DNA of 64,000 nucleotides from an uncultured Dysgonomonas sp. GTDB lineage: Bacteria; Bacteroidota; Bacteroidia; Bacteroidales; Dysgonomonadaceae. The translations under genes were made by a program, and so were the position numbers. Under the pieces are notes generated by a model that saw only the letters and a list, made by a program, of their open reading frames with translations, made no database searches and was not told where the DNA came from. Shown piece after piece: positions 37,096-45,902 of this stretch. The stretch spans positions 1 through 64,000 of the forward strand of contig CALKIV010000044.1 of the NCBI GenBank assembly GCA_937995835.1, given 5' to 3'. Positions within the stretch are counted from its first letter, which is position 1. Each line of letters begins with the position of its first letter.

Positions 37096-40000
37096 ATGCT
37101 AAATAAAATAATAAAATATTTTTTGGAGAATAGGTTGATAACAATGATGTTACTTCTTATTATCCTTATTGCAGGATTAGCAACAGCACCCTTTAATTGG
37201 CATGGTGGTATACTGCCACGTGATCCAATTCCTGTGGATGCTATTCCTGATATCGGCGAAAATCAACAGATCGTAGCTACAGAGTGGATGGGACGTTCCC
37301 CTAAAGATATTCAAGACCAGATCACTTACCCTCTGACCACCTCACTGCTAGGAGTGCCAGGGGTAAAAACCATTCGGAGCAGTTCTATGTTTGGAATGTC
37401 GTTCATATACATCATCTTTGATGAAGATGTAGAATTCTATTGGAGTCGTACTCGAATATTAGAAAAACTTAATTCATTGCCTTCAGGTACGTTACCCGAA
37501 GGTGTACAACCCAGTTTAGGACCTGATGCCACAGCTCTAGGACAAATATATTGGTACACCCTTGAAGGGCGAAACCCTGAAACGGGTGAGCCGGTAGGAG
37601 GGTGGGATCCGGAAGAACTGCGAACGGTGCAAGATTTTTATGCTAGATATACTCTTACATCTGCTGAGGGGGTAGCTGAAGTGGCATCCATTGGTGGATA
37701 TATCAAAGAATATCAGGTAGAAATCAATCCTAATGCTATGCGCGCCTATAATGTATCTATAATGGATATTATGAGTGCAGTGCAAAAAAGTAATCTAGAT
37801 ATCGGAGCAGAGACCGTTGAGATCAACAAAGCCGAATATCTAGTACGTGGTTTAGGATATATCAAAAATATTTCAGACTTAGAAGAAGCCGTTGTCACTG
37901 TTCGAAACGGTGTGCCTGTGAAGATCAAGGATGTAGCATTTGTAAATCTAGGTCCCGCAACTCGTCGTGGAGGATTGGACAAAGAGGGAGTGGAAGCCGT
38001 CGGTGGAGTTGTGGTAGCTCGTTATGGATCTAATCCGATGGAGGTGATCGATAATGTGAAAGCCAAGATTAAAGAAATGGAGTCTGGTTTGCCTCAAAAG
38101 GTGTTGGCAGACGGCACAGTATCAAAAGTTACTGTTGTTCCGTTCTACGATCGTTCCACCTTGATTCAAGAAACGGTGGGAACATTAGAAACGGCTCTAT
38201 CGCACGAAATATTGATTAGTATCATCGTGGTTATTGTTTTGGTGCTCAATCTACGAGCCTCAGTCGTGATCTCCAGCATGCTCCCGATTGCCGTTTTGAT
38301 GGCATTTATAGCGATGAAATACTTTGGTATTGAGGCTAATATTGTGGCCTTGTCGGGGATTGCTATTGCCATTGGGGTGGTCATTGATGTAGGAGTCGTT
38401 TTTGTGGAAAATATCATCCGACATCTGGAGATGCCGGAAAATAAGGATGTGTCACGAGGTAAAGCCCTCACCAAGCTTATATTTCAAAGTGTGAGTGAAG
38501 TGTCGGCACCTATCATTACAGCTATGTTTACCACGATCATTAGCTTCTTACCCGTTTTTGCAATGGAAGCCCAAGAAGGTAAACTATTCAAACCATTGGC
38601 ATATACCAAAACATTTACTTTGATTGCAGCTCTTTTGATTGGAATATCTTTGCTTCCTACGTTGGCTTATTTTGTGTTTTCGCTAAAGATAACCTCAAAG
38701 CAAATACGTAAGGTAGGAGACATCCTATTAATGGTGGCAGGAATTGTTTTATTCATCATCACAGGAGTTGTTCCAGCATTGGCACTTACCTTGTTTGGAG
38801 TGAATAATTTCTTTGCTGACAAATGGAAAATGGCGAAGATGTCAACCTATATCAATATTGCCATTGCTCTGCTTGTTGCCATTTATTATCTGACGACAGA
38901 ATGGCTTCCTGTAGGTACAAATGCAGGTTTGCCTATCAACTTGATCTTTGTAGTATTGGCAATTGGTGTCATTCTAGCAATCTTGTGGGCACTAGTGATC
39001 TATTATGAAAAAATACTGCGGTGGTGTTTAGCCAATCGATGGAAGTTTATGTTACTTCCTATTTTTACCCTCTTGTTTGGATTTATTATTTGGATTGGTT
39101 TTGACAAAACATTTGGAGTTGTAGCCAATGGATTTGAAGCTGTGGGTTGGAAATCATTCCGTCAGACGGCTGTTTGGCAAGTGGCAAGTGAAAAGTTTCC
39201 TGGGATAGGTGAAGAATTTATGCCAAGTCTCAATGAAGGTTCATTCTTGCTCATGCCTACAAGTATGCCTCACACAGGGATAGAGCAAAATTTGAACTTG
39301 ATAGAAGCTCTAGACAAACGGATCACCAATATTCCAGAAGTAGAACTTACAGTGGGTAAATGGGGACGTGTGAATTCAGCCTTAGACCCAGCACCAACAC
39401 AGATGTTTGAAAATACAATTAATTATCGTTCAGAATATATCTTGGATGAGGATGGGCGACGTCAACGATTTAAAGTAAATGGAAAAGGTGAGTTTGCTTT
39501 AATAGATGGCTCTACATACAACCCCAAAGATGGCTTCAGAATTGTTCCTCGTGATAGTTTGGTTATTGATAAAGGTGGCGATTATTTCAGACAATGGCGT
39601 GACCATATTAAAAAATCGGATGACATTTGGCAAGAGATTGTAAATGTTGCACATCTTCCGGGCTTGACTTCTGCACCAAAATTGCAGCCCATAGAAGCAC
39701 GTTTGGTGATGCTCTCCACTGGTATGCGAGCTCCAATGGGACTAAAGGTTTCAGGTCCTGATTTGGAGTCGATAGAAGAAGGTGGAAAAATACTGGAATC
39801 AGCCTTGAAAGAAATTCCTTCTATACTTCCTTCTACTGTATTTTATGATCGTGCAGTGGGTGCACCATATATTGAAATAAAACTCAATAGACAAAATATG
39901 GCTCGCTATGGCATTACTGTGGCAGATCTGCAAGATGTGATCAGTGCATCAGTGGGAGGAATGGCTTTGACTAGTACAGTGGAAGGTAGAGAACGTTTTC

Positions 40001-40920
40001 CTGTTCGCTTGCGCTATCCTCGTGAATTGCGAGATAGCCCAGAAGAGTTGGAACGATTGATTATCCCAACAGCTACTGGAGCACAAATTCCATTGGGTGA
40101 TGTGGCTGATATAGAATACACTAAAGGTGCTCAAATGATTCAGAGTGAGAATACATTCCTCTTAGGTTATGTGATTTTCGATAAAATAGCAAACAAAGCC
40201 GAAGTGGATGTAGTAGAAGAAGCTGATAAAATATTAAAAGACAAAATCAGTTCAGGTGAAATTCAACTTCCTAAAGGAGTATCTTATCAGTTTGCAGGAA
40301 ACTATGAACAGCAAAATAGAGCAGCCAAACGCTTATTGCTTGTTATTCCATTAAGTTTGTTGGCTATATTGATGATCCTGTATTTTCAATTTAGGACAGT
40401 TACTGCTTCATTGATTCACTTCTCTGGAGTGTTAGTAGCCTTTGCAGGAGGCTTCATTTTGCTGTGGCTATATGGAGAACCTTGGTTTATGAATTTTTCG
40501 ATAGGCGATGTCAACATGAGAGATCTATTCCAAATGCACTCTATCAACTTGAGTATTGCCGTTTGGGTCGGATTCATCGCTTTATTTGGTATTTCTACAA
40601 GTGATGGGGTATTGATGGGTACTTACATTCATGATACCTTCATAGAAAGGGATCCACAGACAAAAGACGAAATCAGAGAAGCTGTGGTTTATGCAGGATT
40701 ACGACGTGTGCGCCCTGCTGCTATGACCACTGCCACCACACTTATAGCATTGTTACCAATTTTGACATCAACAGGAAAAGGTTCTGATATTATGGTGCCT
40801 ATGGCTATTCCTACTTTCGGGGGAATGTTAATACAATCGATGACGATGTTTGTAGTCCCTGTATTCCAATGTTGGTGGAGAGAATCAGCTATAAAGAAAC
40901 ATGGACGAATAAAGGAATAA
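37096..40920 (+). CDS. CusA-like RND heavy-metal efflux pump, enlarged
   Basis: This is a proton-driven inner-membrane pump of the heavy-metal RND family. At 1274 residues it is some 230 longer than classical CusA/CzcA (about 1040). TM4 reads GIAIAIGVVIDVGVVFVEN, with the single Asp of the CusA (Cu/Ag) type rather than the DFGxxVDG pattern of divalent-cation pumps. Extra length lies after TM6, where about three additional hydrophobic segments appear (LLMVAGIVLFIITGVVPAL; TYINIAIALLVAIYYL; NLIFVVLAIGVILAILWAL), and in the periplasmic porter loop near FKVNGKGEFALIDG. It is followed 12 nt later by an outer-membrane channel and then by a membrane fusion protein. The substrate is probably Cu+ or Ag+, by motif and neighbours. 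Confidence 0.9.
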   Translation: MLNKIIKYFLENRLITMMLLLIILIAGLATAPFNWHGGILPRDPIPVDAIPDIGENQQIVATEWMGRSPKDIQDQITYPLTTSLLGVPGVKTIRSSSMFGMSFIYIIFDEDVEFYWSRTRILEKLNSLPSGTLPEGVQPSLGPDATALGQIYWYTLEGRNPETGEPVGGWDPEELRTVQDFYARYTLTSAEGVAEVASIGGYIKEYQVEINPNAMRAYNVSIMDIMSAVQKSNLDIGAETVEINKAEYLVRGLGYIKNISDLEEAVVTVRNGVPVKIKDVAFVNLGPATRRGGLDKEGVEAVGGVVVARYGSNPMEVIDNVKAKIKEMESGLPQKVLADGTVSKVTVVPFYDRSTLIQETVGTLETALSHEILISIIVVIVLVLNLRASVVISSMLPIAVLMAFIAMKYFGIEANIVALSGIAIAIGVVIDVGVVFVENIIRHLEMPENKDVSRGKALTKLIFQSVSEVSAPIITAMFTTIISFLPVFAMEAQEGKLFKPLAYTKTFTLIAALLIGISLLPTLAYFVFSLKITSKQIRKVGDILLMVAGIVLFIITGVVPALALTLFGVNNFFADKWKMAKMSTYINIAIALLVAIYYLTTEWLPVGTNAGLPINLIFVVLAIGVILAILWALVIYYEKILRWCLANRWKFMLLPIFTLLFGFIIWIGFDKTFGVVANGFEAVGWKSFRQTAVWQVASEKFPGIGEEFMPSLNEGSFLLMPTSMPHTGIEQNLNLIEALDKRITNIPEVELTVGKWGRVNSALDPAPTQMFENTINYRSEYILDEDGRRQRFKVNGKGEFALIDGSTYNPKDGFRIVPRDSLVIDKGGDYFRQWRDHIKKSDDIWQEIVNVAHLPGLTSAPKLQPIEARLVMLSTGMRAPMGLKVSGPDLESIEEGGKILESALKEIPSILPSTVFYDRAVGAPYIEIKLNRQNMARYGITVADLQDVISASVGGMALTSTVEGRERFPVRLRYPRELRDSPEELERLIIPTATGAQIPLGDVADIEYTKGAQMIQSENTFLLGYVIFDKIANKAEVDVVEEADKILKDKISSGEIQLPKGVSYQFAGNYEQQNRAAKRLLLVIPLSLLAILMILYFQFRTVTASLIHFSGVLVAFAGGFILLWLYGEPWFMNFSIGDVNMRDLFQMHSINLSIAVWVGFIALFGISTSDGVLMGTYIHDTFIERDPQTKDEIREAVVYAGLRRVRPAAMTTATTLIALLPILTSTGKGSDIMVPMAIPTFGGMLIQSMTMFVVPVFQCWWRESAIKKHGRIKE

Positions 40921-40932
40921 AACAGAAAGAAT

Positions 40933-42408
40933 ATGATAAGTAAAATAGCAAAATATACATTGATCATTCTACTGATGACTGCCTATTCAGTAACGTTTTC
41001 TGCCCAGGAAAGAGACTCATTGAATCACTACCTGAAAGTGGCAGCAGAGAATAATCCAAAAGTGAAAGCAGACTTCTTAGCTTATAAAGCTTCGTTGGAA
41101 AAGATTCCTCAAGCTGCAGCTTATGAAGATCCTGAATTAGAAATCGGAGTCTACATAGAACCGATGGATATTATTGGTGGACGACAAGTTGCCGACTTCA
41201 CTCTGATGCAAATGTTCCCTTGGTTTGGAACGCGAAAAGCAGCCAAAACAGAAGCTAGTCATATGGCAAAAATGGCTTTTGAGCAATTTAGAGAGACTAG
41301 AGATATGCTTTATTTAGAGGTCTATATACAATGGTATCAGCTCTCTCGCCTACAACAACAACTAATAAATAATCAGGAGAATAAAAAACTATTGCTTCAA
41401 CTGAAAGACTTAGCCATCAAGCGTTTCGCTTCTCCAACGGCAGGAACTAGTACTAGTTCATCTTCAACAAGAGCAAGTAGTAATACTACCACGAAAACAA
41501 CAGGTTCAATCATGGGAAGCTCTATGGGAGGAATGTCTGGTGGAACAGAAGCACAACAGCCTACAGCTACGACCTCTAAAGGATCAGGTTCGGGTATGTC
41601 TGGCATGTCTTCCGAGATGGGAGGCTCTTCATCAGGTATGTCCGATGTGTTGCGTATTCAACTAGAGATTGTAGAATTGGACGACAATATTGAAAGCTTA
41701 GAATCTGAAATAAAGTCGGAGAAGGCAAAGTTTAATAGTTTACTCAATCGTCCTGCTGATTATGTGGTACATATACCTCTCGAATTCGTTCAAACGAAGT
41801 TTATATTGGATGAAGCAACAGCAATGGCAACCATTGAAAACCAAAATCCAATGTTAGGAATGCTAACAGAAGAAGGCTTAGCCTATAAAGCTAAGGCGGA
41901 AATGGATAAAAAAATGAGTTATCCTATGTTCGGCATCGGGGTGCAATATATGTTGAATAAGAAAACAAACGACCCGATGTTTGCTATGGGAAGTATGAAT
42001 GGTAAGGATATGATTATGCCCATGGTGTCTATCAGTATTCCTATTTATAGAAGTAAATATAAGGCACAACAGCGTGAAAGCAAGTTTTGGCGACAAGTAA
42101 GCGAGGGAAAACATGCTAACACCTTGAATGAGTTACAATCGGAATTGTACAAGACAAAGCATCTGTTAAACGATGCTTCACGAAAAATTGCATTGTATAA
42201 GAAGCAAGAAAATTTAGCAAAAACAACTTACAATCTCATTGTGCAAGAGTTTGTTTCCGGAAAAAGCGATCTGACGAATGTGATACAAGTGCAACGCCAA
42301 CTTTTAGACTATCAGTTAAAAGAGGCAGAAGCTATAGCTAACTATAACACAATGGCAGCTTCGATGCAAAAACTATTTTCTTTTGAAGCATTACAAGAGT
42401 ATAACTAA
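40933..42408 (+). CDS. TolC/CusC-like outer-membrane efflux channel with Met/Ser/Gly-rich insert
   Basis: This 491-residue outer-membrane factor completes the tripartite pump. A signal peptide (ending TFSAQ) is followed by the coiled-coil helical OEP repeats. Unusual for the family is a low-complexity insert at about residues 172-236 made of Ser, Thr, Gly and Met (GSSMGGMSGG, GSGMSGMSSEMGG), placed in the helical hairpin between the two halves of the first OEP repeat. The repeated Met could bind Cu+ or Ag+. The gene follows the pump by 12 nt and ends 16 nt before the fusion-protein start at 42425. Confidence 0.87.
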   Translation: MISKIAKYTLIILLMTAYSVTFSAQERDSLNHYLKVAAENNPKVKADFLAYKASLEKIPQAAAYEDPELEIGVYIEPMDIIGGRQVADFTLMQMFPWFGTRKAAKTEASHMAKMAFEQFRETRDMLYLEVYIQWYQLSRLQQQLINNQENKKLLLQLKDLAIKRFASPTAGTSTSSSSTRASSNTTTKTTGSIMGSSMGGMSGGTEAQQPTATTSKGSGSGMSGMSSEMGGSSSGMSDVLRIQLEIVELDDNIESLESEIKSEKAKFNSLLNRPADYVVHIPLEFVQTKFILDEATAMATIENQNPMLGMLTEEGLAYKAKAEMDKKMSYPMFGIGVQYMLNKKTNDPMFAMGSMNGKDMIMPMVSISIPIYRSKYKAQQRESKFWRQVSEGKHANTLNELQSELYKTKHLLNDASRKIALYKKQENLAKTTYNLIVQEFVSGKSDLTNVIQVQRQLLDYQLKEAEAIANYNTMAASMQKLFSFEALQEYN

Positions 42409-42424
42409 CTTATTATTAAAGATT

Positions 42425-44017
42425 ATGGCAATTGATAAATTAAAAAATATAATCAAAAACAATTATGTCAAATATGGAATAATCCTTGTGATAGGTTTAT
42501 TCTTAGGATGGCTAATTTTTGGAGGTGCATCTGTGCCTCACACCCATGAAGGGGAGCAACACAGTCACGAACAAGAAGAAGCACAGGTGTGGACTTGCTC
42601 GATGCATCCACAGATCAGGCAAGACAAACCAGGGAAATGTCCTCTGTGTGCAATGGATCTTATCCCATTGAAAACGTCAGGAAGTGGTGATGAAATGATT
42701 GACCCTAGTGCTATACAGATGTCTAAAGAGGCTGTGGCATTGGCCAATATCCAAACCACAGTGGTGAGCAAGGAAAATCCGATAAAGAATATCCAACTTT
42801 ATGGAACAGTTCAAGCAGACGAACGTCTGTCTCAATCGCAAACATCACATGTAAATGGACGTATAGAAAAACTATTTGTCAATTTCACGGGCGAAAGTGT
42901 GAGACAAGGGCAAACCATTGCTACGATCTATTCTCCAGACTTGCTAAATGCTCAACAGGAGTTGCTTGAAGCCTTGAAAATGCAAGATGTATCTCCAGTA
43001 TTGATACAAGCAGCAAGAGAGAAACTGCGTCTGTGGAAATTGTCAGATGAACAAATAACAAGGATAGAAGAATCTGGAAATGCCTCACCATTGGTGGAAA
43101 TTAAGGCTAACACGAGTGGCATTGTGACTAGCAAAAATGTGAGCGAGGGAGACTATGTGAGCCAAGGAGGAGTACTCTTTGATATATCCAATTTGTCTAG
43201 AGTTTGGGTCGTGTTTGATGCTTATGAGTCTGATCTGCCTTTCTTAAAGGTAGGTGATAAGTTAGAATACACATTGCAAGCTTTGCCGGGGAAGGTGTTC
43301 AAGGAAAAAATTTCTTTTATTAATCCGATCATGGATCCTACTACTCGTACAGCAAAGATCAGGGTAGAAACATCTAATCCCAATATGCAATTGAAGCCAG
43401 AGATGTATGCCAGTGCCAATGTTTCTTCTCCATTGAAGCAATATAATAATCAGATTATTGTTCCCAAATCAGCCGTTTTATGGACGGGAAAAAGGTCTAT
43501 TGTATACGTGAAGCAACCACATGTAGAATCACCAGCCTTTATGCTTCGTGAGGTGGATCTTGGACCTTCCCTTGGTGAGTCATATGTTATCACCTCAGGC
43601 ATCAATGATGGTGAAGAAATAGTAACCAATGGTACTTTTATTGTGGATGCGAGCGCACAACTAGAAGGGAAAAGGAGCATGATGAATAATAGCGAAGGTG
43701 TAGCAGCTGTTGGACATTCACATGGAGATCACGGAGTGCATGCGACAGATGCAAAAACTGAGCATGCAGCTATCCATGTACAAGGCAATTGTGATATGTG
43801 CAAAGAAACCATAGAAAAAACAGCAAAAGCAATTAAAGGAGTGGCATCAGCGCATTGGGACAAGGAAGCGAAACAATTACATCTTGATTTCAATCCTAAA
43901 CATACTTCCACAGAAACTATTAGCAAAGCAGTGGCTAAAGTAGGGTATGATACAGATAAGTTTAAAGCTGATCAATCGGTCTATGATGCTTTACCTCCTT
44001 GCTGTAAATACAGATAA
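42425..44017 (+). CDS. CusB-like membrane fusion protein with HMBD and C-terminal HMA-like domain
   Basis: This is the periplasmic adaptor of the RND pump. The start at 42425 (MAIDKLKN) is preferred because the upstream extension to 42383 lies in the preceding gene. After one membrane helix (about 12-35) comes a His-rich stretch (HTHEGEQHSHEQ). The heavy-metal binding domain follows (WTCSMHPQIRQDKPGKCPLC; CAMDLIP). The barrel, coiled-coil and beta-barrel adaptor parts occupy about 100-420. A His-rich linker (HSHGDHGVH) then joins a C-terminal domain of the HMA type with CDMCKETIEKTAKAIKGV. Three separate metal-binding elements in one adaptor suggest metal hand-off to the pump. It is the last gene before a terminator. 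Confidence 0.9.
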   Translation: MAIDKLKNIIKNNYVKYGIILVIGLFLGWLIFGGASVPHTHEGEQHSHEQEEAQVWTCSMHPQIRQDKPGKCPLCAMDLIPLKTSGSGDEMIDPSAIQMSKEAVALANIQTTVVSKENPIKNIQLYGTVQADERLSQSQTSHVNGRIEKLFVNFTGESVRQGQTIATIYSPDLLNAQQELLEALKMQDVSPVLIQAAREKLRLWKLSDEQITRIEESGNASPLVEIKANTSGIVTSKNVSEGDYVSQGGVLFDISNLSRVWVVFDAYESDLPFLKVGDKLEYTLQALPGKVFKEKISFINPIMDPTTRTAKIRVETSNPNMQLKPEMYASANVSSPLKQYNNQIIVPKSAVLWTGKRSIVYVKQPHVESPAFMLREVDLGPSLGESYVITSGINDGEEIVTNGTFIVDASAQLEGKRSMMNNSEGVAAVGHSHGDHGVHATDAKTEHAAIHVQGNCDMCKETIEKTAKAIKGVASAHWDKEAKQLHLDFNPKHTSTETISKAVAKVGYDTDKFKADQSVYDALPPCCKYR

Positions 44018-44053
44018 AAGAAAAATATAATTTAAGTTTAAGTGAATTTACTT

Positions 44054-44089
44054 AAAGGGCTGATAGGGTGTGATTTCTATCAGCCCTTT
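44054..44089. terminator. Intrinsic terminator after the Cus-like operon
   Basis: AAAGGGCTGATAG (44054-44066) pairs perfectly over 13 bp with CTATCAGCCCTTT (44077-44089), followed by T residues. It ends the efflux operon and, being symmetric, may also end the convergent gene whose stop is at 44093. Confidence 0.88.
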
Positions 44090-44092
44090 TTC

Positions 44093-45163
44093 TTATTTAC
44101 GTCGCATCAGCATGTCCCACATATTTACTTCGTTCAGATTTTCTTCATTATATATAACAATATAGAAACTTAACTTTTGTTCTTCCTTCTTGTGGGTTAT
44201 TTGACTGATAATGTACTTCCATGTAGGGTCAAAAGCCCCTTTCCTTGAGGCATGACTGCTATATGCTTGCTTTTCATAGTCATCTTTCACTTTAGAAAGA
44301 ATAGTTTTGTATCGTGTATTATTAATCAAGAATGTCATTTTTTCAAGGATGATATTTTTACTTTCGATATCTAGTAATCGTTCTTGACTAGGGTACGTTA
44401 TATCTATAAAGAAATTTAGATATAGATTGTCGCATCCTTGCAGTGTAGCTTTAATCTCTAAACCATCTTCTGTATAGATCTCATTTTCCACATCCATATA
44501 AGTTTCGGCATGTATTCCACTCTGACGAACCAAGTTACCTGCTACTTCAGACTTGAATATCTCTTTATTAGTCATCTGAGCCATTTTACATTTTGAACGA
44601 TAAGTTTCTTCGTAACATCTATTCCCATCGAAAGCAAAAGTAATCTCTGTCTTTTCAGGCTTTTCTACAGGAGGTCTGTTAGGACAGGTCGATTGTGTCA
44701 CAGTTGCTTTTATTCTTTTATCCAGATACCTCACATGATCTATTTTATACCATGAGCAAGGCTGTTCTGTGATTATATTATGGCGTTTTTCCACCTCCAT
44801 CTCGTCTTTCATCAGTATCATGCTCAGCAGACCTTGCACATATTGTTGACCCTCTTGCATGCCTTCCACATCATAGACTAGCACATAGTCATCCACACCA
44901 TCGTCATTGATGTCCTCATGTGCCAGTATTTTAAAAGAGATAGTTCGGATATGATCCGTTGCATCAATATGGATATAGTAAGGTACTTCATCAAATTGCA
45001 TCCTGATATTTCCCTTATCAGTTCCCATCAGTTCAGGAGCTTGTTCTTCTATATAAGTGCGTAAAAAACGCTTTTCTTGTTCTGTGTTTTGAGCTTGCAT
45101 GACGAAGAAAATACTCTGAAATAGAAATATTAGACCTAGATGTTTTAGTAGATTGTGTTTCAT
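44093..45163 (-). CDS. Secreted protein of unknown function
   Basis: This 356-residue protein starts at 45163, where MKHNLLKHLGLIFLFQSIFF forms a signal peptide ending at about VMQAQ; the farther upstream ATGs give a non-signal extension. The mature protein is predominantly polar with alternating hydrophobic residues and no obvious membrane helix. Near the N-terminus it has an acidic calcium-like loop (HEDINDDGVDDYVLVYD), the type of repeat seen in FG-GAP or dockerin-like Ca sites. Cys pairs occur near ATVTQSTCPNRPP and CDNLYLNFF. I do not recognise the family. It is divergent from the thioesterase gene and convergent with the metal-efflux operon, and shares no evident function with either. 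Confidence 0.72.
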   Translation of the reverse strand: MKHNLLKHLGLIFLFQSIFFVMQAQNTEQEKRFLRTYIEEQAPELMGTDKGNIRMQFDEVPYYIHIDATDHIRTISFKILAHEDINDDGVDDYVLVYDVEGMQEGQQYVQGLLSMILMKDEMEVEKRHNIITEQPCSWYKIDHVRYLDKRIKATVTQSTCPNRPPVEKPEKTEITFAFDGNRCYEETYRSKCKMAQMTNKEIFKSEVAGNLVRQSGIHAETYMDVENEIYTEDGLEIKATLQGCDNLYLNFFIDITYPSQERLLDIESKNIILEKMTFLINNTRYKTILSKVKDDYEKQAYSSHASRKGAFDPTWKYIISQITHKKEEQKLSFYIVIYNEENLNEVNMWDMLMRRK

Positions 45164-45285
45164 TTTATTGTAAAGTTTGTTTTTGTAAAATAAGTCATAA
45201 AGTAAATGATAATCATATTTCACTTCACTTAGACTTCTGTCTTTAACATTTTTTATTAAAATAGAATAATTACAAGATAACATAT

Positions 45286-45293
45286 TATCTTTG
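45286..45293 (+). promoter_or_regulatory. -7 element immediately before the thioesterase start
   Basis: TATCTTTG is a full match to TAnnTTTG, with only 7 nt between it and the ATG at 45301. Transcription would start at or next to the A of the start codon, so the mRNA may be leaderless. No clear TTTG is seen at -33. Confidence 0.55.
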
Positions 45294-45300
45294 TAGTACT

Positions 45301-45735
45301 ATGGATGATGATATAATATATAAACACACCATTGCTCTCCAATTGAGAAGTAATGACATCGATCGCTTCGGACACATCAACAATGCAGTCTACTTTACCT
45401 ATTACGATTTAGGCAAGACAAACTATATCGAAACAGTTTTACCATCAATCGATTGGGAGAAAAAAGCTATTGTGGTGGTACAGATCAATGTGAATTTTAT
45501 TTCACAAATATTTGGCACAGATAGCATTGCTGTACAAACAGCTGTGACTCACATCGGATCAAAGAGTTTCGATCTTATTCAACGTGTAATAAATACTAAA
45601 ACAGGAGAGGTAAAATGCTTATGCAAATCAACGATGGTAGCTTACGATCTCTTGGCAAAGAAATCGATACCTCTTTCTGATGAACTCGTAAATGCTGTAT
45701 GTGCTTACGAAGGCAAAAACTTTCGAAAGAGTTAA
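45301..45735 (+). CDS. Acyl-CoA thioesterase, 4HBT hot-dog family
   Basis: This 144-residue cytoplasmic protein has the classical hot-dog thioesterase opening: SNDIDRFGHINNAVYFTYYDLG, in which the Asp of DxxGHxNNAxY is the expected catalytic residue. The central helix and the strand VVVQINVNFISQIFGTDSIAV fit the YbgC/FadM-like acyl-CoA thioesterases. Its substrate could be a short or aromatic acyl-CoA; sequence does not tell. The reading frame has no other in-frame ATG near the 5' end, and the promoter-like box is only 7 nt upstream. It is a single-gene unit. Confidence 0.88.
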   Translation: MDDDIIYKHTIALQLRSNDIDRFGHINNAVYFTYYDLGKTNYIETVLPSIDWEKKAIVVVQINVNFISQIFGTDSIAVQTAVTHIGSKSFDLIQRVINTKTGEVKCLCKSTMVAYDLLAKKSIPLSDELVNAVCAYEGKNFRKS

Positions 45736-45800
45736 CAAATAAACTTTATCCTTTTAATTATAAGATTGTTGAATAATCAACATCTACCGTTATACAACTA

Positions 45801-45844
45801 TCCTAATCTTTTTCTAAAAACATTCTAATACTTTTCTAATAGCC
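45801..45844 (+). promoter_or_regulatory. Four 11-bp tandem direct repeats upstream of the second efflux operon
   Basis: Units at 45801-45811, 45812-45822, 45823-45833 and 45834-45844 each begin (T)TCTAA or TCCTAA: tcctaatcttt, ttctaaaaaca, ttctaatactt, ttctaatagcc. The 11-bp period places all sites on one face of the helix, as expected for OmpR/PhoB-type response regulators that bind tandem half-sites. They end 18 nt before the -7 box at 45863, replacing the -33 element. The CusR-like regulator of the same operon (51395) is the natural candidate to bind. Confidence 0.6.
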
Positions 45845-45862
45845 TAGCCGAGCTCATAGCAC

Positions 45863-45870
45863 TACCTTTG
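45863..45870 (+). promoter_or_regulatory. -7 element of the Czc-like operon promoter
   Basis: TACCTTTG fully matches TAnnTTTG, 32 nt before the ATG at 45903. A -33 TTTG is absent; the tandem repeats at 45801-45844 take its place, so activation by a response regulator is likely. Confidence 0.6.
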
Positions 45871-45902
45871 TTTGCGAAATCTAAAAAATAAAAGCAAGAG
45901 CT

